A stretch of 33,076 bases of DNA from Verrucomicrobiota bacterium (GTDB lineage: Bacteria > Verrucomicrobiota > Verrucomicrobiia > Limisphaerales > UBA1100): NCBI GenBank assembly GCA_030747505.1, contig JASLKQ010000034.1, positions 1-33,076 on the forward strand. The letters are read 5' to 3'. The position numbers and the translations under genes are program-made. The notes beneath the pieces are model-generated. The model saw nothing but the letters and a program-made list of their open reading frames with translations. It was not told the origin of the DNA and did no database searches. Position 1 is the first letter of the stretch. Each line of letters starts with the position of its first letter. Shown piece by piece: positions 8,433 to 17,426 of the stretch.

Positions 8433-10856
8433 GTGAAACTAATCCCCACATTTCTGCTCCTGTCCGTTACCGCATCGACGTTGTTGTCGGCTGCCCTGTT
8501 TCCCAAGGGGACTGAGACGTTTTTGGAGATGCACTGTTTTGACTGTCATGGTGAAGACAAAAAGAAGGGTGGGTTGGATTTGGAAAATCTGGGTAATGAT
8601 TTGACCGAGGCGGCAGTGTTTACAAAATGGGAACGGGTCTTTGATCGGGTGGACAAGGGCGAGATGCCGCCAGCTAAGGTTAAGGATCGTCCTGCGGCTA
8701 AAGAGCTGGCCGGCTTCCGCGCGTCTCTCGAGTCGCAACTGATGAAAGCGCATGCGGCGGCGAAGGGAACCGTGTTACGCCGACTTAACCAGCGCGAATA
8801 TGCGAATACTATGAACGATCTCTTCGGCACCTCATTGGAATTGGAAGGCATGCTGCCAGAAGATGGTCGTTCACATGAGTTCGATAATGTCGGGCACGCA
8901 CTGGGTATTTCGATGCAGCACATGCAAATGTATCTGAGGGCTGCCGGAGTGGTGCTAAATGAGGCCGTTGCCAAGACGGTTCAGGCGCCCAAGCCGGAAA
9001 AGATCGTGGGGCGGTATACGGACGACAAGGGCGCAAGAAAATTCGTCGGCGACCAGTGGCTGAAGCTCAAGGATGATTCCATCGTTCGATTTGCGCGTAC
9101 GGGTTATCCTACCGGCATGATTCGTTCTGCGCGTACAAGGCAGGAGGGCTTTTACCGGATTAAGGTGCATGGGTTTGCCTATCAATCTGATAAACCGATC
9201 ACATTTTCTGTGGGCCTCACCACCTTTCAGCGGGGTGTGCCGAAGCCGGTGCTCGACTACTTTTCTTTTCCCCCCGGCGGACCAAACAAAATGCACACGG
9301 TTGAACTAACCGCAAAGATCGGCGCAAACTACATGATTAGTATTGAGCCTTACGGCATCATTGATCCGGATTTAGGTATTCGGCGCCGGGATAAAACTCC
9401 CATAACTACTGTGAAAACACCCGGTCTAGGCATTCACTCTGTGGAGATAGAGGGTCCGTTGATTAGCGAATATCCCTCTGCAGGCCATAAGCTACTTTTA
9501 GCCGGTATAAAACGAATAGAGATTCCACCACGCAACCCACATGACCGTGAAAAGAAGTGGTACAAGCCACAGTTTGAAATCAAATCGACCAATGAAAAGG
9601 CCGATGCCGAACAGGCGCTCGGCCGCTTGACCAACGCCGCCTTTCGCCGGTCGGTAGACGCCCGTGAGATCGCGCCTTACATAAAACTCTTTGAAGCCGA
9701 ACGAGCCAAGGGCGAGGCATTTGAATCCGCATTGCGTACGGCGGCTACGGCGGTATTGAGTTCACCTCATTTCCTTTTCCTGCGTGAATCGGCCGGAGCC
9801 CTTGATGACTACGCGCTGGCTAGCCGCCTTTCATATTTCCTTAACCGAACCGCACCCGATGATGAGTTGCTGGCGCTCGCCCACGAAGACAAACTGCGCA
9901 ACAATCTTCGTGCGCAAACCGAACGGTTACTTAAAGACAAACGTTTCGGACGTTTCATCACGGATTTCACTGAGGCATGGCTAAATCTACGCGACATGGA
10001 TTTTACTATACCCGACCGTTCTCTGTATCCGGAGTATGAACCATATCTGCGTTTCTCCATGCCGCTCGAGACAGAGGCGTTTTTGCGCGAACTGATCGAA
10101 GCTAATCATCCCGTCGCCAATATCGTTAAGAGCGATTTTGCCATGATCAATGATCGCATGGCTGAACACTATGGTATCAACGGTGTAACCGGATCACATT
10201 TTCGCAAGGTAAAGCTCCCTGAGGATAGTTGGCGGGGTGGGGTCCTTAGCCAGGGCAGCGTGCTGAAGGTGTCCGCCAATGGTTCGGCCACCTCGCCCGT
10301 GGTACGCGGTGTGTATGTAATGGAGCGCATCCTTGGCATCACCCCCACGCCACCGCCGCCGAATATCCCCGGCGTGGAGCCGGACATCCGCGGTGCATCT
10401 GCCTTGCGCGAGCTATTGGAGAAACACCGCAATGTTGCCAGCTGCGCTTCCTGTCATAACCACATCGATCCACTTGGGTTTGCCTTGGAGAGCTTCGACG
10501 TGACTGGAATGCGTCGCGACCGCTTCCGTAGTAAGGGCGGCGATAAGGTGAACGCCATCGTTCGCGGCCGCAAGGTGGTATACCGCCTTGGGCCTGAGGT
10601 GGATAGTTCCGGCAAGTTTATCGATGGCACACGCTATCAGGATTTCCGCGCCTACCGCGATTATCTTGCCAAGCACGATGACCGTCTGGCCCGAGCCTTC
10701 GCTGGTAAACTGCTCATCTTTGCTACTGGTCGTGAGCTGGGCTTCTCTGATCGTGCCGAGCTCGACCGCATTGTTGCCGATACCGCCCGAAACAAACATC
10801 GCCTTCGCGACCTGCTTCATCGTATCATTCGATCTGAGATTTTTCTCAACAAGTGA
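8433..10856 (+). CDS. Exported cytochrome-like protein, DUF1587/1595/1592/1588/1585 architecture (copy A)
   Basis: This 807-aa protein starts at a GTG; a stop at 8415 excludes any earlier start, and the signal peptide begins at this residue. Order: signal (1-20); planctomycete-type cytochrome domain with heme motif CFDCH at 35-39 and possible Met ligand in GEMPP (Met78); DUF1587 from ~112 (VLRRLNQREYANTMNDLFG); a beta-rich ligand-binding-like insert (~200-365); DUF1595 (~390-450); DUF1592 (~458-585); DUF1588 with a second motif CASCH at 671-675 (HIDPLGFALESFDVTG); DUF1585 to the end. Length is normal for the family. The partner DUF1552 gene follows with one base between stop and ATG. The family is thought to be extracytoplasmic and redox-active, but substrate and partner are unknown. 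Domain calls are secure; function is not. Confidence 0.88.
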   Translation: MKLIPTFLLLSVTASTLLSAALFPKGTETFLEMHCFDCHGEDKKKGGLDLENLGNDLTEAAVFTKWERVFDRVDKGEMPPAKVKDRPAAKELAGFRASLESQLMKAHAAAKGTVLRRLNQREYANTMNDLFGTSLELEGMLPEDGRSHEFDNVGHALGISMQHMQMYLRAAGVVLNEAVAKTVQAPKPEKIVGRYTDDKGARKFVGDQWLKLKDDSIVRFARTGYPTGMIRSARTRQEGFYRIKVHGFAYQSDKPITFSVGLTTFQRGVPKPVLDYFSFPPGGPNKMHTVELTAKIGANYMISIEPYGIIDPDLGIRRRDKTPITTVKTPGLGIHSVEIEGPLISEYPSAGHKLLLAGIKRIEIPPRNPHDREKKWYKPQFEIKSTNEKADAEQALGRLTNAAFRRSVDAREIAPYIKLFEAERAKGEAFESALRTAATAVLSSPHFLFLRESAGALDDYALASRLSYFLNRTAPDDELLALAHEDKLRNNLRAQTERLLKDKRFGRFITDFTEAWLNLRDMDFTIPDRSLYPEYEPYLRFSMPLETEAFLRELIEANHPVANIVKSDFAMINDRMAEHYGINGVTGSHFRKVKLPEDSWRGGVLSQGSVLKVSANGSATSPVVRGVYVMERILGITPTPPPPNIPGVEPDIRGASALRELLEKHRNVASCASCHNHIDPLGFALESFDVTGMRRDRFRSKGGDKVNAIVRGRKVVYRLGPEVDSSGKFIDGTRYQDFRAYRDYLAKHDDRLARAFAGKLLIFATGRELGFSDRAELDRIVADTARNKHRLRDLLHRIIRSEIFLNK

Positions 10857-10857
10857 G

Positions 10858-12141
10858 ATGAGTCATATCGCTAAAAAACATTCGCTTAATCGCCGTGCCT
10901 TTCTCAAGGGTGCCGGTGCGACTGTAGCTCTGCCGTTCCTGAGTGCCATGACCCCTGCCTTTACCGCGGAACCGACTGCGCCCAAACGATTTGTGGCGAT
11001 GAATGGGGGTCTTGGCTTTCACGCACCCCACTTCATTCCCTCGGAAACCGGTGCGAATTATAAGACGTCCCTTTACCTGCAAAAGCTCGAGAAGCATCGG
11101 AAAGATTTCACGGTGTTTTCAGGCTTGTCCCATCCTAATTCCAATGGAAATAGTGGCCACGCCAGCGAATTGACCTGGCTCACCAGTGCTCCCCGCCCTG
11201 GCTTGGCTGGCTTCAAGAACACCATTTCGCTCGATCAGTTGATGGCCAAGCATATCGGTGCGGCTACGCGGTTTCCTTCGCTTACTGTTGGTGCACGTGG
11301 CCAGTCGCTATCATGGACCGCCAATGGCGTACAGATTCCCGCACAGATGCATCCGGCCAAAATCTTTCGCTCACTCTTTGTAAACGGCACCGAGAGAGAG
11401 GTGGCTGAGGAAATCAAGAACCTTGAACGCGGCCGTAGTATTCTTGATACGGTGCTTAATGATGCTAGAACGCTCAACCTGACCCTTGGCGCACGCGATC
11501 GTGAGAAACTCGATGAGTACTTTACCTCGGTCCGCGAATTGGAAATCCGTTTACAGCAAAACAAACAGTGGGCCAATCGCCCCAAGCCTAAGGTCAACTA
11601 CAAGGAGCCACAGGACGTTGCTGACCGTAACGACATCCTCGCCAAACAACGCCTGATGTACGATCTCATCCTGCTGGCGTTGCAGACTGACTCAACGCGT
11701 GTGATCGCTTTCTCCATCGGCGGTATGAATGCCGTGCCCAGCAATATTCCCGGCGTACACACCGACTGGCACATGCTCTCCCACCATGGACGCGACGAGG
11801 ACAAGATCGAGGAATTGGCCCGCATTGAAGCTGCTGAGTTTGAGGTATTTGGCGAATTCCTCACCAAGTTGAAAAAGGTAAAGGAGTCCGGCGGCCATTT
11901 GCTTGACCACACCGCCATACTGTTCGGCTCCAATCTCGGCAACGCCTCTTCACACAGTTGGCGCAACCTGCCCATCCTGCTCGCTGGTGGGGGTTATAAA
12001 CACGGCCACCACGTTGCCCATGATTCAAACGACAACACCCCCTTCGCCAACCTCTTCGTCCCGCTTGCCCAACGCATGGGCGTGGAAACCGATAAGTTCG
12101 GCAGTAGTACCGCCAGCACCATCCGCGGGCTGGAGTGCTAA
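10858..12141 (+). CDS. Tat-exported DUF1552 family protein (copy A)
   Basis: The track ORF begins at 10588 inside the upstream gene; the true start is the ATG at 10858, one base after that gene's TGA, giving 427 aa. The N-terminus carries a twin-arginine signal (NRRAFLKGAGATVALPFL), so the protein is exported folded, possibly with a cofactor or tight partner. DUF1552 blocks visible are the KRFVAMNGGLGFH start, FSGLSHPNSNGNSGHASE, KNTISLDQLMAKHIG, the LDEYFTSVRELEIRLQQ helix and the terminal GGGYKHGHHV...NLFVPLAQRMGV. The family co-occurs with DUF1592-type cytochrome proteins, as here, so the two products probably work together outside the cytoplasm. Reaction unknown. A paralogue lies at 17427. 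Confidence 0.9.
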   Translation: MSHIAKKHSLNRRAFLKGAGATVALPFLSAMTPAFTAEPTAPKRFVAMNGGLGFHAPHFIPSETGANYKTSLYLQKLEKHRKDFTVFSGLSHPNSNGNSGHASELTWLTSAPRPGLAGFKNTISLDQLMAKHIGAATRFPSLTVGARGQSLSWTANGVQIPAQMHPAKIFRSLFVNGTEREVAEEIKNLERGRSILDTVLNDARTLNLTLGARDREKLDEYFTSVRELEIRLQQNKQWANRPKPKVNYKEPQDVADRNDILAKQRLMYDLILLALQTDSTRVIAFSIGGMNAVPSNIPGVHTDWHMLSHHGRDEDKIEELARIEAAEFEVFGEFLTKLKKVKESGGHLLDHTAILFGSNLGNASSHSWRNLPILLAGGGYKHGHHVAHDSNDNTPFANLFVPLAQRMGVETDKFGSSTASTIRGLEC

Positions 12142-12190
12142 CGTTTTTGCGTGTTCTTATTTTGCATCCAGTTTATCTTTTCACGCACCG

Positions 12191-13561
12191 ATGAAAGTGC
12201 ATGCCTATCTTTTTTTTCTTTTGGCTCACCTGTCCGTTTTAGCGGTGGATAAACCGAATGTCATTTATATCCTCACAGACGACTTGGGCTACGGAGATCT
12301 CTCGTGTTATGGACAGAAAAAGTTCCAGACACCCAATATTGATCGGCTGGCCAAGGAAGGACTCAAGTTCACCGCTCATTACTCGGGCAATACCGTGTGT
12401 TCACCCAGTCGGGCGGTTTTGATGACCGGTCAACATTCGGGGCACTGCTATATCCGGGGAAACCTGAGTGGCGAGAAGGGGGCAGCACTCAATCCCAGGA
12501 TGACAGTGCTGCCTGAGGTTTTTAAGTCTGCAGGTTATCGTACCGGAGCCTTTGGTAAATGGGGGCTGGGGCACACGCACTTGCAAGGGGATGCTAATCC
12601 TTTAAGTCATGGTTTTGATGAATTTTACGGATGGAAGAGTCAGAGCATTGCCCATACCTACTATCCCTCTACTGCTGTGCATAATGGTAAAGAGGTGCCC
12701 TTGAAAAAAGGCACCTATCTGCATATTCCGATGATGGAGCATGCGCGCGGTTTTATTCGAAGCAGTGTGAAGGCCAAGAAACCCTTCTTCTGCTATATCC
12801 CAACGGCCATTCCCCACGCGGCCATGCATGCGCCCAAGGAACTGCATGAAAAATGGCGCAAAAAGTTTTCGCAGTATGATACCAAGGTGGGCAAGTACCG
12901 TGCGGGTGAAGAAGAATGCCCGGATGTACAAAACCCCATCGCCGGTTTTGCCGCGATGATGGAACATCTGGATAATGAAGTGGGGGCAATACTGGCCTTG
13001 CTCCAAGAGTTGAAGGTGGATGAAAATACACTTGTGATGTTTGCCAGTGATAATGGTGCCCATAAGGAGGGTGGTCATAACCCGACCTTTTGGAATTCCA
13101 CCGGCAGTCTGCGTGGGTACAAGCGCGATATGCACGAAGGCGGTATCCGCACGCCGATGTTGGCCCGCTGGCCGGGTGTGATTTCGCAAGGCACCACCAC
13201 CGCTCACATCAGCGGTTTTCAGGATGTATTACCCACAATTTGTGAGCTGATTGATCGACCGGTGCCAAGGCAGAATGATGGCATCTCTTTTCTGCCCACC
13301 TTGCGGGGTGAAAAGCAGAAGCAGCAAGCCCACGGCTACCTTTACTTTGAATTCTGCAAAAGTCCGCAACAGAAAATATTTTCGCAGGCTGTCCGGATGG
13401 GCGACTGGAAGGCTTATCGGCAGGCAGGCCAACCATTGGAGTTATTTAACCTCGCAAAGGATCCTTATGAAAAAAACGATCTTGCCCGTGCCAATCCCGA
13501 TCTGGTTGCCAAGATGAAAGCGGTGATCAAGGAGGCACATAAACCGCTTCCCACACAGTAG
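12191..13561 (+). CDS. Secreted sulfatase (formylglycine-dependent, S1 type)
   Basis: The start is the ATG at 12191 (456 aa); the longer track ORF reads through the end of the upstream gene. A signal peptide covers about residues 1-18. The metal-site block is NVIYILTDDLGYGDLSCYG (Asp30/Asp31). The sulfatase signature CSPSRAVLMTG has Cys70, the residue converted to formylglycine by a maturation enzyme not seen in this window. GKWGLGH (Lys123, His128) and ASDNGAHKEGGH (Asp287-Asn288) supply the other expected active-site positions. The protein would hydrolyse sulfate esters outside the cytoplasm; the sulfated substrate cannot be read from sequence. Its neighbours, a DUF1592/DUF1552 pair and a DUF4832 barrel, suggest degradation of a sulfated glycan. 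The DUF4832 gene starts 2 bp after its stop. Confidence 0.93.
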   Translation: MKVHAYLFFLLAHLSVLAVDKPNVIYILTDDLGYGDLSCYGQKKFQTPNIDRLAKEGLKFTAHYSGNTVCSPSRAVLMTGQHSGHCYIRGNLSGEKGAALNPRMTVLPEVFKSAGYRTGAFGKWGLGHTHLQGDANPLSHGFDEFYGWKSQSIAHTYYPSTAVHNGKEVPLKKGTYLHIPMMEHARGFIRSSVKAKKPFFCYIPTAIPHAAMHAPKELHEKWRKKFSQYDTKVGKYRAGEEECPDVQNPIAGFAAMMEHLDNEVGAILALLQELKVDENTLVMFASDNGAHKEGGHNPTFWNSTGSLRGYKRDMHEGGIRTPMLARWPGVISQGTTTAHISGFQDVLPTICELIDRPVPRQNDGISFLPTLRGEKQKQQAHGYLYFEFCKSPQQKIFSQAVRMGDWKAYRQAGQPLELFNLAKDPYEKNDLARANPDLVAKMKAVIKEAHKPLPTQ

Positions 13562-13563
13562 AA

Positions 13564-14910
13564 ATGTTTCGGTTCGTTAAGCTGTTTTTTATTAGTCTGG
13601 TGCTGAATCCTTTTCTGGAGGCGGCAGATCTTGAGAAACCGGCCGATGGACTTTCGATTATCCGGCCGGCTTCTTCTCCAGGCCCCCTGGATAACCCACT
13701 CAAGGGATATTGCCTTTATACGACCGCCGGGAAAATCCACCGGCCTTACTCAATGGTTTTTCAATATGTTTCATGGAAAGAACTCGAACCGGTTGAAGGC
13801 AGGTATGCCTTTGAGGATTGGGAGAAAATAAAATGGTCGCACCCCCGGGCAAGCGGCAAGCACGTTGTGCTCCGGGTTTATGTGGATTATCCGAGTAAAT
13901 CTTCAGGGGTGCCTGACTGGTTGCGTGCCAAGGGAGTGACTGAAAAGGATTACCGTGCGCATGGAGGAGGCAAGAGCCCCGACTATAATCACCCCCAAAT
14001 GGTGCTGGCACTGGAACGATTAATTGCTGCAATGGGTAAACGCTACAACACGCATCCGCGTGTGGCCTTTATTCAACTGGGTCTTCTGGGCTTTTGGGGT
14101 GAGTGGCACACTTATCCACGCGGGGAATTGTTTGCTTCTGAGGCTACTCAACATCGGATTATTCGAGCTTACTTGAAAGCGTTTCCCAACAAGCAACTTA
14201 TGGCTCGATATGCTGATGGGGTTCTATCCAAGTATCATGCCATCGGTTTTCATGACGACATGTTTCCGGAGGATACCGATAACGGAAAGGATTGGTCTTT
14301 TCTGGCACGCATGCGCAGAGGTGGACACATTGATAGTTGGAAACACAACGTGGTGGGTGGTGAAATGGTTCCCAATGCCGCCGGAAAATGGATGGGTAAT
14401 CAATGGGCCCACACACAAGAAATGGTTAAGCGTTCACATTTTTCCTGGGTGGGGCCATATGGCCCAGCTCTGGATGCGAAAGTTTCAGTTGATTTGGTTG
14501 CTAACAGCGATGAGCTAGTCCGTAAAATGGGGTATCAGTTCCGCTTAACTGAAATCCGTCACCCAAAGAGTGTCTTTGCAGGAGGTGAATGCTCGGTTGT
14601 GTTGCAGGGGGTCAATGAGGGAGTGGCTCCATTTTATTATCCGTGGCCAGTTAAGCTGGTTTGGCTGGATGCCAAAGGAGATATTTTATCCACGGTAAAA
14701 ATTCGGGATGATATACGAAAATGGCTGCCGGGTAAGTTTGAGATCAAGACAACTTTTACTGCTCCAACAACATCAGGAATCTATCATTTGGGTTTTGGGA
14801 TTGAAGATCCCTGGAAAAATAAACCGGCGATTCGTTTGGCTAATAGGCTGCCTCTAATGGGAGGCTGGACCGTGCTGGGTCTGGTTCAAGTAAAATCAAA
14901 ACTCAAATAG
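13564..14910 (+). CDS. Exported DUF4832 family protein, TIM-barrel GH-like
   Basis: This 448-aa protein has a signal peptide (about residues 1-21, ending FLEAA). The N-terminal two thirds look like a glycoside-hydrolase barrel: NPLKGY, FQYVSWKELEPVEGRY, then VLRVYVDYP and IQLGLLGFWGEWHTYP, where Glu180 in FWGEWH sits at a typical strand-end catalytic position. The C-terminal ~120 residues match the DUF4832 beta-sandwich (GYQFRLTEIRHPKS). The domain occurs in exported proteins of Bacteroidota, Verrucomicrobiota and Planctomycetota, without an assigned activity as far as I know. The gene begins 2 bp after the sulfatase stop, so the two are very likely co-expressed and may act on the same sulfated glycan. 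Catalytic function is inferred from fold-like features only. Confidence 0.8.
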   Translation: MFRFVKLFFISLVLNPFLEAADLEKPADGLSIIRPASSPGPLDNPLKGYCLYTTAGKIHRPYSMVFQYVSWKELEPVEGRYAFEDWEKIKWSHPRASGKHVVLRVYVDYPSKSSGVPDWLRAKGVTEKDYRAHGGGKSPDYNHPQMVLALERLIAAMGKRYNTHPRVAFIQLGLLGFWGEWHTYPRGELFASEATQHRIIRAYLKAFPNKQLMARYADGVLSKYHAIGFHDDMFPEDTDNGKDWSFLARMRRGGHIDSWKHNVVGGEMVPNAAGKWMGNQWAHTQEMVKRSHFSWVGPYGPALDAKVSVDLVANSDELVRKMGYQFRLTEIRHPKSVFAGGECSVVLQGVNEGVAPFYYPWPVKLVWLDAKGDILSTVKIRDDIRKWLPGKFEIKTTFTAPTTSGIYHLGFGIEDPWKNKPAIRLANRLPLMGGWTVLGLVQVKSKLK

Positions 14911-14971
14911 TCTTTGTTCCCTTTTCAGTCGTGACCTGAGGAGAAGTTTTCTGTTACCTTCTCTCTCTCAA

Positions 14972-17380
14972 ATGAGACGTTTGGTTTTCATTTTATTTCT
15001 GCTGGTGGTGCTTGTGGCCCGGGCCGATGAAGTCTTTAAAAAGGACGTGTTGCCTGTTTTGCATAAGCATTGTTTTGGCTGTCACGGAGAGAAGAAGCAG
15101 AAAGGGGATCTTAGGCTGGATACACTTGATCCGGATATTGTCCAAGGCACTTCGGCGGAGCGGTGGCATGATGCTTTAAATAAAATTAACCTTGGAGAAA
15201 TGCCCCCTGAAAAAGAGCCTCCCTTAACGGTCTCTGAAAGGAGGAAGTTAACCGGCTGGATTACCCAGCGCCTTAAGATGGCAACTGACATCCGTCGCAA
15301 TGCAGGTGGACAGGCGGTATTAAGACGCCTTAACCGTACTGAGTACCAATATACCATGACCGACCTCCTGGGTTTCGAAATGGATTATAGCGAGAATTTG
15401 CCCTCCGATTCCCGTTCACCTGAAGGCTTCAAGAACAACGGTGCTTCCCTGGGCATGGCTGCCCTGCAAATTGAAAGCAGCCTAAAGACCGCAAGGAAAG
15501 CGTTGGACTTCATCCTCGTGGAAGGGGGGCAGGGCAAGAGGGAAGTCACCCAAATCAACCGAAACAATGGTGCCATGAAAGGCCCCAATAGCAGGCGTTT
15601 CAGTGGCCTTTCCTCGGATCGTCTGGGGCGTGTGAACTTTTGGCATGGGTCCTTCAAGGGTCTGCCCCGGACAGGCAGGTTTACTATTCGGGTGAAGGCC
15701 TACACGGACCGGAAGCCGAATCAGCCCGTACCCATCCTCTATGCTCAATACGGGTATTTCGTTTCCGGATTAACCCTCAATATAATGAGTGATGCTGGAG
15801 AAATTGCGATTACCTCAAGCACTCCCCGGTATTATGAAATTTCCGGTTGGCCCGAGTTCTTTCCCCAACCAGAGGCTCGTGTGCCCGATGGCAAATTGAG
15901 TGGAATTATCGCCTTGCAAAATGCCCTCCATGACGGTGAATCACCACCCAAGGCAATCAACAAGGTAATTGAGGAGAAAGATAAGAAAGGCAAGATTAGG
16001 AAAAAGAAAGTAAAGGTCTACCCCGAGGACCCTGATTTTCCCCGGATTATCATCGAGTCCGTAGAGTTTGTTCGCAATGACTACCCGTCTTGGCCTCCTC
16101 CTTTACACCGGGGAATCATTCGTGAAGGCGAGGACTTGAGCGACTCGAAGGTGGTTAAGGATATATTGAGCCGATTCCTGCGTCGAGCCTGGAGGCGCCC
16201 TGTCAGCGAGGAAGAAAAAGGTAAATGGTTGGCTCACTACGAGGTTATACGGAAGCAGTCGGACACATCTGTCGCAGCCCTCAAGGAAACCTTGTCTGCC
16301 GCCTTAGCTTCCCCTCACTTCCTGTACCTGAGCGAACCTTTCAAGTCCGACAAGCCAAGGAAGCTTAACGCCCATGAGTTGGCCGCCAGGCTGTCCTATT
16401 TTATTTGGAGCTCGATGCCTGATGAGGAGCTATCGGTCCTGGCTGATTCCGGCCGTATTCTGGAAGACTCCGTATTGCAAGGACAGTTTGAACGGATGTT
16501 AAAGGATTCGAGGTCCGATCGATTCGCCAAGGAGTTTTGTGACCAGTGGCTGGATCTTGAAGGGGTTGATCGGGTGGCTGTTAACCCCCAGTACTACAAG
16601 AATTTCGATAATCGCTTGAAGCCCTACATGGCCGGAGAAACCCGGGCATTTTTCAGGGAAATCCTCCGGAGCAATACATCCGCACTGCAATTTCTTGATG
16701 CGGACTTCACCATGCTTAACGCGCCCTTGGCCAAACATTACGGGTTGGAGGGACCTAGATCCCAAAACTTTGAGCGCGTTTCTCTTCGAGGTACCGGTAG
16801 GCCCGGAGGTGTGCTTGGCCATGCCTCCACTCACTTGGCAGGATCGGATGGAGCGGACTCTCACCCAATCAAGCGGGCGGTTTGGATCAGAGAACGCCTG
16901 CTTCATGACCCCCCCAATCCTCCTCCACCTGATGTTCCCGGTGTGGAAAAAAGTGTACCTAACTTTGAGAAGCTTTCGGTTCGGGAACAGCTTGCTGTTC
17001 ATCGGAAAAAAGAGGCCTGTGCAGATTGTCACCGTAGTATTGACCCATGGGGGATTGCTCTTGAGAGATATGACGTGATTGGACTGCAAAGGGAAAAGAC
17101 CGCCCGCCGAAAGAAACCCGTTTCCGCTGAAACCATTCTGCCGGGAAATCATGAAATCTCTGGACTGGGTGATCTCCAGAAATACCTGATCAATGAAAGG
17201 CGCGAGCAATTTACAAAGGCATTGGTAACCAAATTACTGACCTATGCCCTGGGCCGCTCCTTGAGGCTGGCCGATGAACCCTTGATTGAAGAGCTGAACG
17301 CTGAATTTTCAAAGGACGACTACCGGCTTTCAGGATTAATGAAAAATATTGTCACGAGTCGGCCTTTTTTATCGCGATAA
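14972..17380 (+). CDS. Exported cytochrome-like protein, DUF1587/1595/1592/1588/1585 architecture (copy B)
   Basis: This 802-aa protein is a paralogue of the one at 8433. A signal peptide ends near ARADE (~18). A cytochrome domain has CFGCH at 34-38 and GEMPP (Met78) spaced as in copy A. DUF1587 starts ~115 (VLRRLNRTEYQYTMTDLLGF). A divergent beta-rich middle (~210-370) contains a lysine-rich insert around 335-350 (KDKKGKIRKKKVKV) absent from copy A. DUF1595 (~395-455), DUF1592 (~465-590), DUF1588 with CADCH at 683-687 (RSIDPWGIALERYDVIG), and DUF1585 to the C-terminus follow. Its DUF1552 partner follows after 46 bp. The 61-bp upstream gap shows no clear Shine-Dalgarno near the ATG. The variable middle may set ligand preference between the two copies; that is inference. 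Confidence 0.88.
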   Translation: MRRLVFILFLLVVLVARADEVFKKDVLPVLHKHCFGCHGEKKQKGDLRLDTLDPDIVQGTSAERWHDALNKINLGEMPPEKEPPLTVSERRKLTGWITQRLKMATDIRRNAGGQAVLRRLNRTEYQYTMTDLLGFEMDYSENLPSDSRSPEGFKNNGASLGMAALQIESSLKTARKALDFILVEGGQGKREVTQINRNNGAMKGPNSRRFSGLSSDRLGRVNFWHGSFKGLPRTGRFTIRVKAYTDRKPNQPVPILYAQYGYFVSGLTLNIMSDAGEIAITSSTPRYYEISGWPEFFPQPEARVPDGKLSGIIALQNALHDGESPPKAINKVIEEKDKKGKIRKKKVKVYPEDPDFPRIIIESVEFVRNDYPSWPPPLHRGIIREGEDLSDSKVVKDILSRFLRRAWRRPVSEEEKGKWLAHYEVIRKQSDTSVAALKETLSAALASPHFLYLSEPFKSDKPRKLNAHELAARLSYFIWSSMPDEELSVLADSGRILEDSVLQGQFERMLKDSRSDRFAKEFCDQWLDLEGVDRVAVNPQYYKNFDNRLKPYMAGETRAFFREILRSNTSALQFLDADFTMLNAPLAKHYGLEGPRSQNFERVSLRGTGRPGGVLGHASTHLAGSDGADSHPIKRAVWIRERLLHDPPNPPPPDVPGVEKSVPNFEKLSVREQLAVHRKKEACADCHRSIDPWGIALERYDVIGLQREKTARRKKPVSAETILPGNHEISGLGDLQKYLINERREQFTKALVTKLLTYALGRSLRLADEPLIEELNAEFSKDDYRLSGLMKNIVTSRPFLSR

Positions 17381-17426
17381 CAACCATTAATATGTATTTT
17401 CCAATGAGCACGTGCGGGGGGCTTTT

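Noticed and set aside
10588-10857. N-terminal extension of the DUF1552 ORF
   Set aside because: These 90 codons lie in another frame of the upstream cytochrome-like gene and precede a clear Tat signal starting at 10858.
11903-12190. N-terminal extension of the sulfatase ORF
   Set aside because: It overlaps the end of the DUF1552 gene and precedes a proper signal peptide at 12191.
14941-14963. GAGAAG/CTTCTC inverted repeat before the second cytochrome-like gene
   Set aside because: A purine-rich 6-bp repeat with an 11-nt spacer in a pyrimidine-rich gap is easily a chance match, and the GAGGAGA is too far from the ATG to be a ribosome site.
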